From assembly GCA_026988355.1 (NCBI GenBank), contig JALSLK010000071.1, positions 62,001 to 126,000 of the forward strand: DNA of 64,000 nt, read 5' to 3'. Positions within the stretch are counted from its first letter, which is position 1. The number at the start of each line of letters is the position of its first letter. The notes below the pieces were generated by a model. That model saw only the letters and a program-made list of their open reading frames with translations, was not told where the DNA came from and did not search any database. Source of the DNA: Flavobacteriaceae bacterium. Its GTDB lineage: Bacteria; Bacteroidota; Bacteroidia; Flavobacteriales; Flavobacteriaceae. Below are positions 24,884 through 34,742 of this stretch, piece by piece. The position numbers and the translations under genes are program-made.

Positions 24884-26142
24884 AAAAAATAATGCTTTTA
24901 TTAATTTTAACAAGTAGTTTTATTACTGCACAAATCAACGTAGATAATTTATTATTTCAAGGTAATTATACCTCAGCCCTAACAGAATTAAATAATGTAA
25001 ACCCACAAACTTTTGAAATTCTCAATAAAAAAGGATTAATCTATCAACAAATCGGAAACTACTCCAAAGCTATTGTAAATTACGAAATGGCTTTAAAGCA
25101 AAAAACGACACAAAAAATTAAAGAAAATTTAGGCAAATGCTATCAAAGAAATAACAACTCTGAAAAAGCCATTTTATTGTTTGAAGAAGTTTTAAAAGAA
25201 AATCCGAATAATCTTTTATTAAAATATCATATAGCAAAATTATATAAGTCCAAACGATTTTTTGATAAAGCCAAAATAGCATTTAAAGATTTAATTTATT
25301 TGGATGATTCAAATCCAAACTACTATTATTATTTAGGTAGTACTTATCTAATTTTAAAAGAAAAAGATACTGCTAAAAACTATTTTTTAGATGCTTTAAA
25401 AAAAGATAGTATTCATTTTAAGAGCATTTATAATTTAGTTAAAATCTACCGTAAAAAACAAAATAAATATCTTAAAAATTTACCAAAACGTTACAAAGGA
25501 AAATTTAAAAAGCAAAATGATTCTTCTTATTTTTATCTTAATAAAGGGTTATATCATTATCCTAAAAGTAATGCTTTAAATCAATTAGCTGCTAAGTATT
25601 CGTTTTCCGATAAAAACTATCAAAAAACCATTGATTATTTATTGACATTCAAATCTCTAAATTCCGAAAGCAAACAAACTTTAGCTATTTGTTATTATTA
25701 CACTAAAGATTATGAAAAATCTAAGGACTATTTGTATGCGCTTATAAATAATAGAAAAGCTACAAGTAAGACCTTTTTTTATCTCGCATTAGTTTATAAA
25801 GATCTAAAAGACTTTGAAAAAGCGGAAATGTATATGCAATCTTCTATTAAAATGGAGCAGCCTCAATTAACGGAATTTTATTTTCAGTTGGGTTTAATTC
25901 ATCAAGAATATAACAAATTACAAGATGCTATTACTGATTTTAAAATGGCTTTAGATGAAGATAAATTCAATCACAAAGCGCATTATCAATTAGCGCTTAC
26001 TTGCGATAGTTTTTATAAAGATCATACTATTGCCTTAAAATATTACGAAAGTTATTTAAAAAAATTTCATTTTAGAGATAAAGAAACCAGTTTATTTGTA
26101 AAACAGCGTATTGCTGAATTAAATAGAATGATTCACAAGTAA
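24880..26142 (+). CDS. Tetratricopeptide repeat protein, exported
   Basis: A 420-residue protein with a signal peptide (about 1-17, ending ITAQ) and TPR units over nearly its whole length, for example YQQIGNYSKAIVNYEMALK, YLGSTYLILKEKDTAKNYF and YFQLGLIHQEYNKLQDAIT. TPRs bind protein partners; no catalytic motif is seen. The 4-base overlap with the BlaR1-like gene shows translational coupling, so it likely belongs to the same signalling unit in the periplasm. The partner is unknown. Confidence 0.85.
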   Translation: MKKIMLLLILTSSFITAQINVDNLLFQGNYTSALTELNNVNPQTFEILNKKGLIYQQIGNYSKAIVNYEMALKQKTTQKIKENLGKCYQRNNNSEKAILLFEEVLKENPNNLLLKYHIAKLYKSKRFFDKAKIAFKDLIYLDDSNPNYYYYLGSTYLILKEKDTAKNYFLDALKKDSIHFKSIYNLVKIYRKKQNKYLKNLPKRYKGKFKKQNDSSYFYLNKGLYHYPKSNALNQLAAKYSFSDKNYQKTIDYLLTFKSLNSESKQTLAICYYYTKDYEKSKDYLYALINNRKATSKTFFYLALVYKDLKDFEKAEMYMQSSIKMEQPQLTEFYFQLGLIHQEYNKLQDAITDFKMALDEDKFNHKAHYQLALTCDSFYKDHTIALKYYESYLKKFHFRDKETSLFVKQRIAELNRMIHK

Positions 26143-26161
26143 TATAGAACTTTATTAATAT

Positions 26162-27643
26162 CTAAGCCAATGCTAATTTATCTACAATTTTACGATTATC
26201 GGATAGCCTTGGTATTTTATTTTGTCCTCCTAATTTACCTATTGATTTCATGTAATTTTGAAATCCATTTTGTACTACTTTTGTTATGACAAGTGTTTGC
26301 AATATTTTACCATCTATTAAATCTTTATAATACGAATTTTGATTTACCAATTCTTCATCTATTTGCTTTGCAAAGGCTTTTAAATCTTTTGGTTCGTTTT
26401 CAAATTCGATAAACCATTCGTGATATGGCAACCCTTTTTGTGGTGTTATTTGTGGCGCTACGGTAAATTCGTTAATTCTAATATCGGTACCTTTTACGGC
26501 TACTTGTAATGCGGTTTCTACTTCTTTTGCGATTACGTGCTCTCCAAAAGCAGAGATAAAATGTTTTATTCTTCCAGATACTATTACTCGATATGGTTTT
26601 ATGGATGTAAATTGAACTGTATCTCCTATATTGTACGCCCAAAGTCCTGCATTTGTTGATAGTATTAACACATAATTTACACCTATTTTTACGTCTTTTA
26701 ATGCTATTCTGGTTGGATTTTTTTCAAAAAATGCATCTGCTGGTATAAATTCGTAAAAAATACCTCCATCTAAAAGTAGTAACATTCCTTTTTCATTCTG
26801 CTCATCTTGAAATGCAAAAAACCCTTCACTTGCTGGAAATAATTCGATGGTATTTACTTTTCTTCCAATTAAATTTTCCATTTTTTGACGATATGGTTCG
26901 TAATTAACGCCTCCATAAACGAAAAGATTAAAATTTGGAAATAAATCGCCTACTTTTTTTCCTGATTTTTCTATCAATTTTTCAAAATACATTTGTACCC
27001 AAGATGGTATTCCACTAATAAGTGTCATGTCTTTATCTATTGTTTCGCTAACTATTGCTGTTACTTTGGTTTCCCAATCTTCTATACAATTTGCTTCCCA
27101 ACTTGGCATTCTGTTTTTTTGAAGGTATTTTGGCACAAAATGGGCTACTATTCCGCTTAAACGACCTGTTTTTATATTTTTATATGTATCTATTATTGGA
27201 CTTCCTTGTAAAAATATCATTTTACCTTTTACAAAACTTGCGTCTCCTGTTTTATGTATGTAGTTTAGTAATGCCGTTTTTGCTGCATTAATATGATATG
27301 GCATGGATTCTTTCGTTATCGGAATATACTTTGCTCCAGATGTTGTTCCTGATGTTTTTGCAAAATAAATTGGCTTCCCTTTCCAAAGTACGCCCTCTTT
27401 TCCTTCTAATATTTGCTCTACATACGGTTTTAATGCTTCGTAATCTCGTATTGGTACATTTCGCTTATAATCTTCGTAATTTTTTATTTCACTAAATTTA
27501 TGGTCTATACCAAAAGCGGTGTTTTTTGCTTCTGTTATTAAGTGTTTAAATACTTTTTCTTGCGTTTGAATTGGATTTTTACTCCATCGCTCCATTCTTT
27601 TTACTATTCTTTTAGCATATATTTTTGCAAAGTAAGATTTCAT
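26162..27643 (-). CDS. GH3 auxin-responsive promoter family protein
   Basis: A 493-residue acyl-adenylating enzyme of the ANL superfamily, related to plant GH3 acyl-acid amido synthetases. The ATP-binding motif AKTSGTTSGAKYIP (110-123) is intact, VYGGVNYEP and ELFPASEGFFAFQ follow, and the C-terminal domain has SGRIKHFISAFGEHV. Plant GH3 enzymes join amino acids to acyl acids; bacterial substrates are not known. It lies 54 bases downstream of an M23 peptidase gene on the same strand and converges with the TPR gene. Confidence 0.93.
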   Translation of the reverse strand: MKSYFAKIYAKRIVKRMERWSKNPIQTQEKVFKHLITEAKNTAFGIDHKFSEIKNYEDYKRNVPIRDYEALKPYVEQILEGKEGVLWKGKPIYFAKTSGTTSGAKYIPITKESMPYHINAAKTALLNYIHKTGDASFVKGKMIFLQGSPIIDTYKNIKTGRLSGIVAHFVPKYLQKNRMPSWEANCIEDWETKVTAIVSETIDKDMTLISGIPSWVQMYFEKLIEKSGKKVGDLFPNFNLFVYGGVNYEPYRQKMENLIGRKVNTIELFPASEGFFAFQDEQNEKGMLLLLDGGIFYEFIPADAFFEKNPTRIALKDVKIGVNYVLILSTNAGLWAYNIGDTVQFTSIKPYRVIVSGRIKHFISAFGEHVIAKEVETALQVAVKGTDIRINEFTVAPQITPQKGLPYHEWFIEFENEPKDLKAFAKQIDEELVNQNSYYKDLIDGKILQTLVITKVVQNGFQNYMKSIGKLGGQNKIPRLSDNRKIVDKLALA

Positions 27644-27697
27644 TTACGATTGTTATTTTAAATTATCACGACTTTATCTTAATTTTTGATTTTTTTA

Positions 27698-28558
27698 TTA
27701 AAAGTTAATATATTTTACTGGATCTACTGGATATCCATCTTTCCACAATTCAAAATGCAAATGTGGTCCTGTTGTTAATGTTCCTGTTGATCCTGAATTA
27801 GCAATTACTTCTCCTGATATTACCAAGTCTCCTTGTTCTTTAAATAAGGATGCATTATGTTTATATGCAGATATAAACCCTTGTGTATGTTTTATTAAAA
27901 TTACGTATCCTGTCTTTGCGGTAAAACCTGAAAAAAGTATTGTTCCGTCTGCAATTGCTTTTATAGGTGTATCTTTTACTAATACAATATCTACTGCAAA
28001 ATGCTTATTTTTTGCACTATATGCATCTGATATGGTTCCTGTCGCTGGAGCAAAAAATACCATATCTGTTTTATTGGTTTCTCTTTGAAAGAGACTGTAT
28101 CTGTCTTTTTCTTCTACATCTTCTCTAAATGCTGAATCTATTGTTGATGCATCTAAATTTACATCTTTTAAGGATATTTTTTTTACTACTGCACTTGCGT
28201 CTATTTTTTCTTTTTTAATATCTCCTATTAGCAACGATTTTACACTTTTAACATAAGCTTCATTTTCTTGCATTTTTCTTTCTAAAGAATCGAGTTTATA
28301 CACTAATTTACTTGCTCTTTTTTTTAACTTTGAAGAGGAGTAGCCTGGTATATATTCTTTTATTGGTGTAAATGCTATTAATAATGAGGTTAGTATTATT
28401 AATGAAATTGCCGAAACTCCTCCAATAACAAATACATTTAAGCGATTTAACTTAAAAGAGAGTAATTCTTCTAGCGATTCATCATTCATAACTACCAAAC
28501 GATAGTTATATGTTAATTTTTGACGAAATTTTCTTTTTTGTTTTGTTTTTTTTACCAA
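27698..28558 (-). CDS. M23 family metallopeptidase (membrane-anchored, LytM type)
   Basis: A 286-residue bitopic protein: cytosolic tail 1-40, one membrane helix about 42-65, a coiled coil 77-115, and a C-terminal LytM domain (about 165-286). Zinc residues are complete: His186 and Asp190 in KHFAVDIV, His266 and His268 in GPHLHFEL. It may therefore be an active peptidoglycan endopeptidase rather than a degenerate activator. The layout matches flavobacterial M23 proteins thought to work in cell-wall remodelling or division. GH3 follows. Confidence 0.92.
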   Translation of the reverse strand: MVKKTKQKRKFRQKLTYNYRLVVMNDESLEELLSFKLNRLNVFVIGGVSAISLIILTSLLIAFTPIKEYIPGYSSSKLKKRASKLVYKLDSLERKMQENEAYVKSVKSLLIGDIKKEKIDASAVVKKISLKDVNLDASTIDSAFREDVEEKDRYSLFQRETNKTDMVFFAPATGTISDAYSAKNKHFAVDIVLVKDTPIKAIADGTILFSGFTAKTGYVILIKHTQGFISAYKHNASLFKEQGDLVISGEVIANSGSTGTLTTGPHLHFELWKDGYPVDPVKYINF

Positions 28559-28667
28559 TGTTGTAAGCTCTTATATACCACAAAATGTATCGTTATTATA
28601 ACGATACATTTGTTTTAACGATTAAAGTTAAAATTTCTTTTACAAAGATACAATTATTGCTTCTATT

Positions 28668-30251
28668 TTACATTTTTGTAATAACAAATTCTGATCTTCT
28701 ATTTATTTCGTGTTCTTTTTTAGTACACTTATGTCTATTTGCATTATCACAATGATTTAGCAATCGTGTTTCTCCATATCCCTTTCCTGAAATTCGATCT
28801 GCCGATATTTCTCCTTGATCTATAATATATCTAATTGTAGACTGCGCTCTTGCATCTGACAGTTTTAAATTATATGCATCTCCTCCTCTTGAATCTGTAT
28901 GTGCTCCTAGTTCGATTACCATTTTTGGATACCTCCGCATTGTTGCTACTACTAAATTTAATTGCGCCGCTGCATCTGGTCTTATATTTGACTTATCGTA
29001 GTCAAAATTAATGTTATCTATGTTTAACATCTTTTTCCCTCTCTTCATTACGATAAATGCATCCGATAATCCTATTCTTATTTTTGAAAGTCCATTATGT
29101 CTTGTTGTTGTAACAAACTCTTTTGATTTTTTTGCATAATGTTTCTTTACTGCTGTTACTTGATACGTTGTACTACAAGTCAATTTTTTAAATCTAAATT
29201 TTCCATCAACTCCTGTTGTCGTTTTTGAGACCTCTTTATTAAACGTATTAATAAGTATTACTTCTGCATTTGGTATTGGTTTGCCTGACGATAAGTCAAA
29301 AATTTCTCCTTCTAAATCTTGATAACAATCAAATATTAAGGGTCTTGTTTCTGTAAAGGAATAAATATCATCTTTTCCTTTTCCTCTAACTCGATTTGAT
29401 GAAAAATATCCTCGTTTTCTTTTTGCATTAAATATATATGAAAAATCATCTGCAATACTGTTTACTGGTGGTGCTAAATGTAATCTATTTGACACTTTTC
29501 CGTCTTCATATATTTTTACTGCATAAATATCTGCTCTTCCGTAAGAATCGTCTTGTCTTGTTGATGAAAAATACAATATATTTCCTTCTATATGTGGAAA
29601 TGCCTCTTTGTCTTTGGAGTTTATTATATCTCCCATATTTCTTGGTTGACTATAATTTTCATTTCCTAACACATCTACAACAAATATATCTGTATCTCCT
29701 AATGTTCCTGGCATATTTGATGTAAAATATAATTTTGTATTGTCTTTATTTAATGTTGGATGACCTACATCGTATTTTTTACTATTAAATGGCATTCCTT
29801 TAATGTTTTTCCATTTTCCTGATGCGGTAATATCTGCCTTAAATATTGCAATAGTTGCTTTTCTATCTCTATTTTTATGTTTTGTATTTCTTTTTCCATA
29901 TACACTTCTAGTAAAGTAAGCCGATTTTCCATCTTTTGTAAATGCTACATTAGATTCGAATGATTTTGTGCTTAGACTTTCTATTTTTGTTGGATTTATT
30001 ATTTCTCCGTTTTTTGTAATGGTTCCTTGGTATAAATCTAACAATGCTTTTTTTTCATTTTGAGCACAATAAACTATTTTAGTATCTCCAAAAAATGTTG
30101 TTCCAAAACTTGAATACTCATTATTTATTCCAACGTTTTTAACTAGAAATCTTTCGTTTGACTCTTTTTTTAAAGTGTCCTTTTTCTTTTCTTCTTGTGC
30201 ATTAGTAAATGCTACACTTACCAATAACAATAGTAATATTATTCTTTTCAT
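28668..30251 (-). CDS. PD40/OmpA family outer-membrane protein (copy 2)
   Basis: A 527-residue exported protein: signal peptide 1-18, PD40 beta-propeller repeats (KLYFTSNMPGTLGDTDIFVV, ILYFSSTRQDDSYGRADIYA, RGYFSSNRVRGKGKDDIYSF), a carboxypeptidase-regulatory-like beta sandwich (about 310-390), and an OmpA domain (about 405-527, with HTDSRGGDAYNLKLSDARA and INRRSEFVI). The C-terminal domain should bind peptidoglycan, with the propeller facing partners at the outer membrane. The order recalls PorE of the T9SS, but without a TPR region, so that role is only possible. It lies 9 bases after its paralogue. Confidence 0.88.
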   Translation of the reverse strand: MKRIILLLLLVSVAFTNAQEEKKKDTLKKESNERFLVKNVGINNEYSSFGTTFFGDTKIVYCAQNEKKALLDLYQGTITKNGEIINPTKIESLSTKSFESNVAFTKDGKSAYFTRSVYGKRNTKHKNRDRKATIAIFKADITASGKWKNIKGMPFNSKKYDVGHPTLNKDNTKLYFTSNMPGTLGDTDIFVVDVLGNENYSQPRNMGDIINSKDKEAFPHIEGNILYFSSTRQDDSYGRADIYAVKIYEDGKVSNRLHLAPPVNSIADDFSYIFNAKRKRGYFSSNRVRGKGKDDIYSFTETRPLIFDCYQDLEGEIFDLSSGKPIPNAEVILINTFNKEVSKTTTGVDGKFRFKKLTCSTTYQVTAVKKHYAKKSKEFVTTTRHNGLSKIRIGLSDAFIVMKRGKKMLNIDNINFDYDKSNIRPDAAAQLNLVVATMRRYPKMVIELGAHTDSRGGDAYNLKLSDARAQSTIRYIIDQGEISADRISGKGYGETRLLNHCDNANRHKCTKKEHEINRRSEFVITKM

Positions 30252-30260
30252 CTTTTCTCT

Positions 30261-31802
30261 TTATTTTTTTTCTATTAGTACAAAAGTAGTTCGTCTATTT
30301 AATAAGTATTCTTCCTCAGTACATTCGACTCCTTTTTTACATCTATTTAGAGGTTTTGTTTCTCCAAATGCCTCTCCTGAAAATCGTTTTCTAAAAATTC
30401 CTTTAAATCCTATATATTCTTTTAATACTTCAATTCTTGCTTCTGAAAGTTCTTTATTAAAATCTGTAGGTGCTCTACTATCTGTATGTGATTCAAAATG
30501 AATTACTAGTTTTGGATTTTTCTTCATTCGTAAAATTGCTTTGTCCAATTGGTATCGATATCTTCTCAATAGGTTTGTCTTATTATATTCAAAATCTACT
30601 CTACCAATATATTCTCTTCTTTTTTTACCTTCTGCTTCTGGCTTTTTTATTGTTAAAAATATATTTTTTCTTGCGATAATACCATCTTGTGTATTGGTAA
30701 CCATCAATCGCTCTGATGTTTTATATTTTTGTCTTGTTCCTATTAATTTATAGGTTCTTCCACATTTTACATCAAATACAAACCTTCCGCTCTCATTGGT
30801 TTTAAAAGTTGCTATTATTTTTTCGGTTTCGTCTTTAAGATTAACAACTGCATGCGAAATAACTTTTTGTGATGCATTTAAGTATACGGTTCCTAATAGC
30901 TTTTGATTACATCCTTTTTTCTTTTTTATTTTTGCTACTTTTTTTACTTTCTCTTTCTTTTTTTCTTTAAAAGAATAGATATCGTCACTTCCTTTTCCTC
31001 CTACTCTATTTGAAGAGAAAAACCCACTTTTCTTTGCGCTATTATAGATGTATGCAAAATCATCATCTTCGCTATTAATTGGTTTCTGTAATTGTCTTAA
31101 CTGCTCTATATTATTAATATCGACTGCATAAATATCTAATCCTCCTAATCCTCCATGCCCATTAGAAGAAAAATATAAGGTATTATCATTAGATATAAAC
31201 GGATATAGTTCGCTTCCTCTTGTATTAACACTTTTTCCTAGATTTCTTGGTTCTGAGTATTTCCCATCTCCTAATATATCTACTACAAAAATATCTGATT
31301 TACCTCTAGTTCCTTTCATATTAGAACTAAAGTATAATTTTGTATTATCTGGACTTAATGCTGGATGTGCAAAATCGTATTTTTTGTTTCCGAAATTTAA
31401 TTCTGTAATATTTCCCCAGCCATTTCCGTTTCTAGTTGCTTTAAAAATAGCCAATTTTGCTTTTTTATCTCTACTGGATTTTATGGTATTTTCTTTTCCA
31501 TAAAGACTTTTTGTAAAATACATTGTTTGTAAATCTTTTGTAAAAGTAGCAACACTTTCTTGTGTTTTTGCTTCTAAAAATGTTGTCTTATTCGTTACAT
31601 CATCTCCATTTATTACGCCACTATATAAATGTAATTTCCCTCCTATTGTAGAAGAAAATACAATTTTATCACTTCCATAAAATGTTGCGCCTAAATTTGA
31701 ATGACCATCATTAATAGATACATTTTTAAGTTCCCATCTAGATTCTTGCGAAAAATTATTTGTGACACTTAATATTAGTACAATTAGTAATATTCTTTTC
31801 AT
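30261..31802 (-). CDS. PD40/OmpA family outer-membrane protein (copy 1)
   Basis: A 513-residue paralogue of the next gene with the same order: signal peptide 1-19, PD40 propeller (KLYFSSNMKGTRGKSDIFVV, TLYFSSNGHGGLGGLDIYAV, SGFFSSNRVGGKGSDDIYSF), a lysine-rich linker, a regulatory-like domain, and OmpA (about 395-513, HTDSRAPTDFNKELSEARI, LNRRTTFVL). The lysine-rich insert (about 285-300) and a less typical OmpA loop are differences from copy 2. The tandem arrangement shows a local duplication; the pair is probably co-transcribed and might form one envelope complex. Confidence 0.88.
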   Translation of the reverse strand: MKRILLIVLILSVTNNFSQESRWELKNVSINDGHSNLGATFYGSDKIVFSSTIGGKLHLYSGVINGDDVTNKTTFLEAKTQESVATFTKDLQTMYFTKSLYGKENTIKSSRDKKAKLAIFKATRNGNGWGNITELNFGNKKYDFAHPALSPDNTKLYFSSNMKGTRGKSDIFVVDILGDGKYSEPRNLGKSVNTRGSELYPFISNDNTLYFSSNGHGGLGGLDIYAVDINNIEQLRQLQKPINSEDDDFAYIYNSAKKSGFFSSNRVGGKGSDDIYSFKEKKKEKVKKVAKIKKKKGCNQKLLGTVYLNASQKVISHAVVNLKDETEKIIATFKTNESGRFVFDVKCGRTYKLIGTRQKYKTSERLMVTNTQDGIIARKNIFLTIKKPEAEGKKRREYIGRVDFEYNKTNLLRRYRYQLDKAILRMKKNPKLVIHFESHTDSRAPTDFNKELSEARIEVLKEYIGFKGIFRKRFSGEAFGETKPLNRCKKGVECTEEEYLLNRRTTFVLIEKK

Positions 31803-31912
31803 GTTCCCTTAGTTTTAGTTGTTGTTTCTTTGTTAAGTTTTTAGTTGTTTCTTTTCAATTTGCAAAAGTAATGCCAAACTTTAATATGACCTAATCTTAA
31901 ATCCTTTTAAAA

Positions 31913-32497
31913 TTATTTATAAAAATTCATTTCATCCATATATTCCCATACTTTACACGGAAAAAATGGTTTTATATTCTTCTTGTTTTTTATCGCATTT
32001 CGAATAAATGTTGATGAAATTTCCATTATTGGAGCGTTCACTTTATTTACCTTATCGTGGTTTATTAATTTGGCTTCCTTTTTATTTGAATATATTCTTG
32101 GATATACATAGATATTATAATTATTGAGTATCTCTTCGTAATTTTTCCATTTATGAAAATATTGTAAATTATCTTCTCCCATGATTAAATTAAATTGATA
32201 ATCTGGATATTTTTCATTTAAATAAATCAAGGTATTTACCGTATAATTTGGTTGAGGCATTCCAAACTCTATATTTGATGCTTTTAGCTTTGGATAATCT
32301 TCTACTGCTATTTGTACCATTTGGTATCGGTGATTATCTGCCAATAATGTCTTCTTTTCTTTAAACGGATTATGTGGTGTTACCACTAACCATAATTCTT
32401 CTAAAGTTGTATGTTCTACTATATGGTTTGCAATAGCTAAATGTCCAATATGGATTGGATTAAAAGTTCCAAAATATAAACCTACTTCTTTGCTCAT
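31913..32497 (-). CDS. nadD: Nicotinate-nucleotide adenylyltransferase
   Basis: A 194-residue enzyme that adenylates nicotinate mononucleotide in NAD synthesis, in the cytosol. GLYFGTFNPIHIGHLAIA (7-24) contains the nucleotidyltransferase HxGH motif, and EISSTFIRNAI is the C-terminal ISSTxIR motif. It is the last gene of the run EamA-carbonic anhydrase-YicC-Gmk-NadD; YicC-Gmk-NadD is a common order in Bacteroidota. A TAATTTTG box (32505-32512, minus strand) sits 7 bases before its ATG. Confidence 0.95.
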   Translation of the reverse strand: MSKEVGLYFGTFNPIHIGHLAIANHIVEHTTLEELWLVVTPHNPFKEKKTLLADNHRYQMVQIAVEDYPKLKASNIEFGMPQPNYTVNTLIYLNEKYPDYQFNLIMGEDNLQYFHKWKNYEEILNNYNIYVYPRIYSNKKEAKLINHDKVNKVNAPIMEISSTFIRNAIKNKKNIKPFFPCKVWEYMDEMNFYK

Positions 32498-32504
32498 GAA
32501 CTAA

Positions 32505-32512
32505 CAAAATTA
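32505..32512 (-). promoter_or_regulatory. -7 box abutting the nadD start
   Basis: On the minus strand it reads TAATTTTG, matching TAnnTTTG, and only 7 bases separate it from the ATG at 32497. If used, the mRNA would be leaderless or nearly so. Confidence 0.35.
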
Positions 32513-32585
32513 CATTATTTTTTTTTAGATTATTCTTTATTTTGCAATAAGCTGTTTTTAAGACACTTATCGCATAATCGAGTCT

Positions 32586-33158
32586 TTATTTTATTATAAA
32601 TTGTTTTACTAAATTATATGCTTCTTCTTTTGCTTTTTTTAAATCATCATTTATTAATATATAATCAAACTCTTTTGCATATTTTATTTCTTTTTTAGCT
32701 TTTGCTACTCGTTCTATTATTTTTTCTTCGCTATCTGTTTTTCTATTTCGTAATCTTTTTTCCATTTCTTTAAGCGATGGTGGCTTTACAAATATAGCTA
32801 AGGTTTTTTTTGAAAACTGTTTTTTTATATTTAATCCTCCTATTACATCGATATCAAAAATAACATTCTTCCCTTCTTTTCGCAATCGTTTTACTTCTTT
32901 TTTAAGTGTTCCGTAGAAATTGTCTTTATATACTTCTTCCGATTCTATAAATTTATTTTTCTCTATTCGTTTTTTAAATTTTTTTGCAGATATAAAATAA
33001 TAGTCTTTTCCATCTATTTCTTCTCCTCTTTTTGAACGTGAAGTAGCAGATATTGAAAATGCCAAATTCAATTCTTTTTGTTTTAACAAATAATGCACTA
33101 TAGTCGTTTTACCTGATCCACTTGGTGCTGAAAACACGATTAATTTACCTTTCTTCAT
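32586..33158 (-). CDS. gmk: Guanylate kinase
   Basis: A 190-residue enzyme that phosphorylates GMP to GDP with ATP. The P-loop SAPSGSGKTT (9-18) and the GMP-binding region TSRSKRGEEIDGKDYYF are intact, and the total length is normal. The gene lies between yicC (gap 133 bases) and nadD (gap 88 bases) on the same strand. Confidence 0.96.
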   Translation of the reverse strand: MKKGKLIVFSAPSGSGKTTIVHYLLKQKELNLAFSISATSRSKRGEEIDGKDYYFISAKKFKKRIEKNKFIESEEVYKDNFYGTLKKEVKRLRKEGKNVIFDIDVIGGLNIKKQFSKKTLAIFVKPPSLKEMEKRLRNRKTDSEEKIIERVAKAKKEIKYAKEFDYILINDDLKKAKEEAYNLVKQFIIK

Positions 33159-33291
33159 TTTTATTTTACCTCAAAGCATAAAATTTTCTGAGGGTTCTTT
33201 ATTTAATTTTTCTATCTGATACAGTACACATCTCTTCTTAAATTTTGCACATCTTATATCTTACGTCTTAACTTCTTTTTCTTTTCTCTTT

Positions 33292-34149
33292 TTAAAGTAC
33301 ATTTAGTAATTGTTCTTTAATTTTTTCTAATTCATCTTTCATTAACACTACATTTTGTTGCATTGGTGCATAATTTGCTTTAGAACCTGTGGTATTTATT
33401 TCTCTTCCTATCTCTTGACAAATAAATCCTAATTTTTTACCATTAGATTCGTTTGTGCTTAGTTCTTTTAAAAAATAAACCAAGTGATTATCTAAGCGAA
33501 TGCGTTCTTCTGTAATATCTAATTTTTCTAAATAAAAAACCAATTCTTGTTCAAAGCGATTTTTATCTACGTCTAATTTTAAATCGGTAATTGATTTTAG
33601 TATACGCGCTCTAACTAACGGAATTCTTGCCTCTTCAAATATTACATTGTTGGTACATAATCTTTGTAATGTATGTATTCTTTTTTCAAAATCTGTTTTT
33701 AATATAGCTCCCTCATCTTTTCTAAAAATATCAATTTTATTTAATGTTTCCTCTATTTTTAGTTCAATTTCTCTCCACTCATCTTCTTCTAAATCTTCTT
33801 TTACCGAATCTAATACATTTGGTAATTTCATTGCTATTTCTAAGGCTTTTTTATTTGAAATTTTTATTATTTCTTGCAACTGTTTAATGTAATTTACAGT
33901 ACTATTTTTATTAATTACTGTAGCATTTTCTTCGCTTGTATTATCTACATATAAATTAAAATCTACCTTTCCTCGCTTTAATTTTGATGCTAATTTTTTA
34001 CGTATTATTAATTCTTTTTCTCTAAATGGATTATTAATTCGTACATTTAAATCTAGATTTTTAGAATTTAGAGATCTAATTTCTATTGTTATTTTTTTTG
34101 TATTGATGGTAAATTCTGTCTTACCGTAACCTGTCATCGATTTTATCAT
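33292..34149 (-). CDS. YicC/YloC family endoribonuclease
   Basis: A 285-residue protein starting MIKSMTGYGKTEF, the invariant family N-terminus; an extension to 34179 would overlap the upstream gene and is rejected. Family members (YicC, YloC) are RNA-cleaving or RNase-adaptor proteins, often linked to gmk. The C-terminal block GREINTTGSKAN is typical and complete. The start is one base after the carbonic anhydrase stop, so the genes are coupled. Confidence 0.93.
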   Translation of the reverse strand: MIKSMTGYGKTEFTINTKKITIEIRSLNSKNLDLNVRINNPFREKELIIRKKLASKLKRGKVDFNLYVDNTSEENATVINKNSTVNYIKQLQEIIKISNKKALEIAMKLPNVLDSVKEDLEEDEWREIELKIEETLNKIDIFRKDEGAILKTDFEKRIHTLQRLCTNNVIFEEARIPLVRARILKSITDLKLDVDKNRFEQELVFYLEKLDITEERIRLDNHLVYFLKELSTNESNGKKLGFICQEIGREINTTGSKANYAPMQQNVVLMKDELEKIKEQLLNVL

Positions 34150-34150
34150 C

Positions 34151-34741
34151 TTATAAACTTTTATACTTGTGAAATTCAACTTTACCTGTTGAAATTTTAT
34201 AATATCCTGTAATAATTTTTACATTTTTCTCTTTTACTTTTTCTGCTATTATCATAGAGTTTTCTAGAATATCTGCTGCGGAATGTAATGCATTCTTTTT
34301 TGTAATTTCTTCTGTAGTAAGTTTATTATTTTCCGAAAGTACAAAGCGAATTTGCTTTAATAGAAAATTTAAATTTTTATCTTTATCATTAGCTGTTTCT
34401 GGATGTGTTTTTGCATATTTCACTGCTCCACAATTTTGATGTGATAATACCAAAATTAATCTCACATTTAACTGTGAAATTGCATATTCCATTGTTGCTA
34501 AAGTAGATTTACTTGTAATATTTCCTGCATTTTTTATGACAAACAGATCGCCTAATTTGGTATCAAAAATAGTATTTATGCCTACTCTAGAATCGGAACA
34601 AGTAAGTATTACCGCAAACGGTTTTTGCGAACTCACCAAATTGGTATTATTAGAGATTCCAACTTGATGGTTTATTTGTGTTGATGTCACAAACCTCTTA
34701 TTACCTTTTTGTAACTTTTTAAATGCTTCTTTGCAGTTCAT
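34151..34741 (-). CDS. Beta-class carbonic anhydrase
   Basis: A 196-residue zinc enzyme that interconverts CO2 and bicarbonate. CSDSRV provides the first zinc Cys and catalytic Asp-Arg pair, and LVLSHQNCGAVK the His and second Cys. The start MNCKEAFKKL at 34741 is preferred because it lies one base after the upstream EamA stop (TAAAATG), giving coupling; the longer frame from 34762 would overlap. No signal peptide is seen, so it is cytosolic. It follows a DMT transporter and precedes yicC. Confidence 0.92.
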   Translation of the reverse strand: MNCKEAFKKLQKGNKRFVTSTQINHQVGISNNTNLVSSQKPFAVILTCSDSRVGINTIFDTKLGDLFVIKNAGNITSKSTLATMEYAISQLNVRLILVLSHQNCGAVKYAKTHPETANDKDKNLNFLLKQIRFVLSENNKLTTEEITKKNALHSAADILENSMIIAEKVKEKNVKIITGYYKISTGKVEFHKYKSL

Positions 34742-34742
34742 T

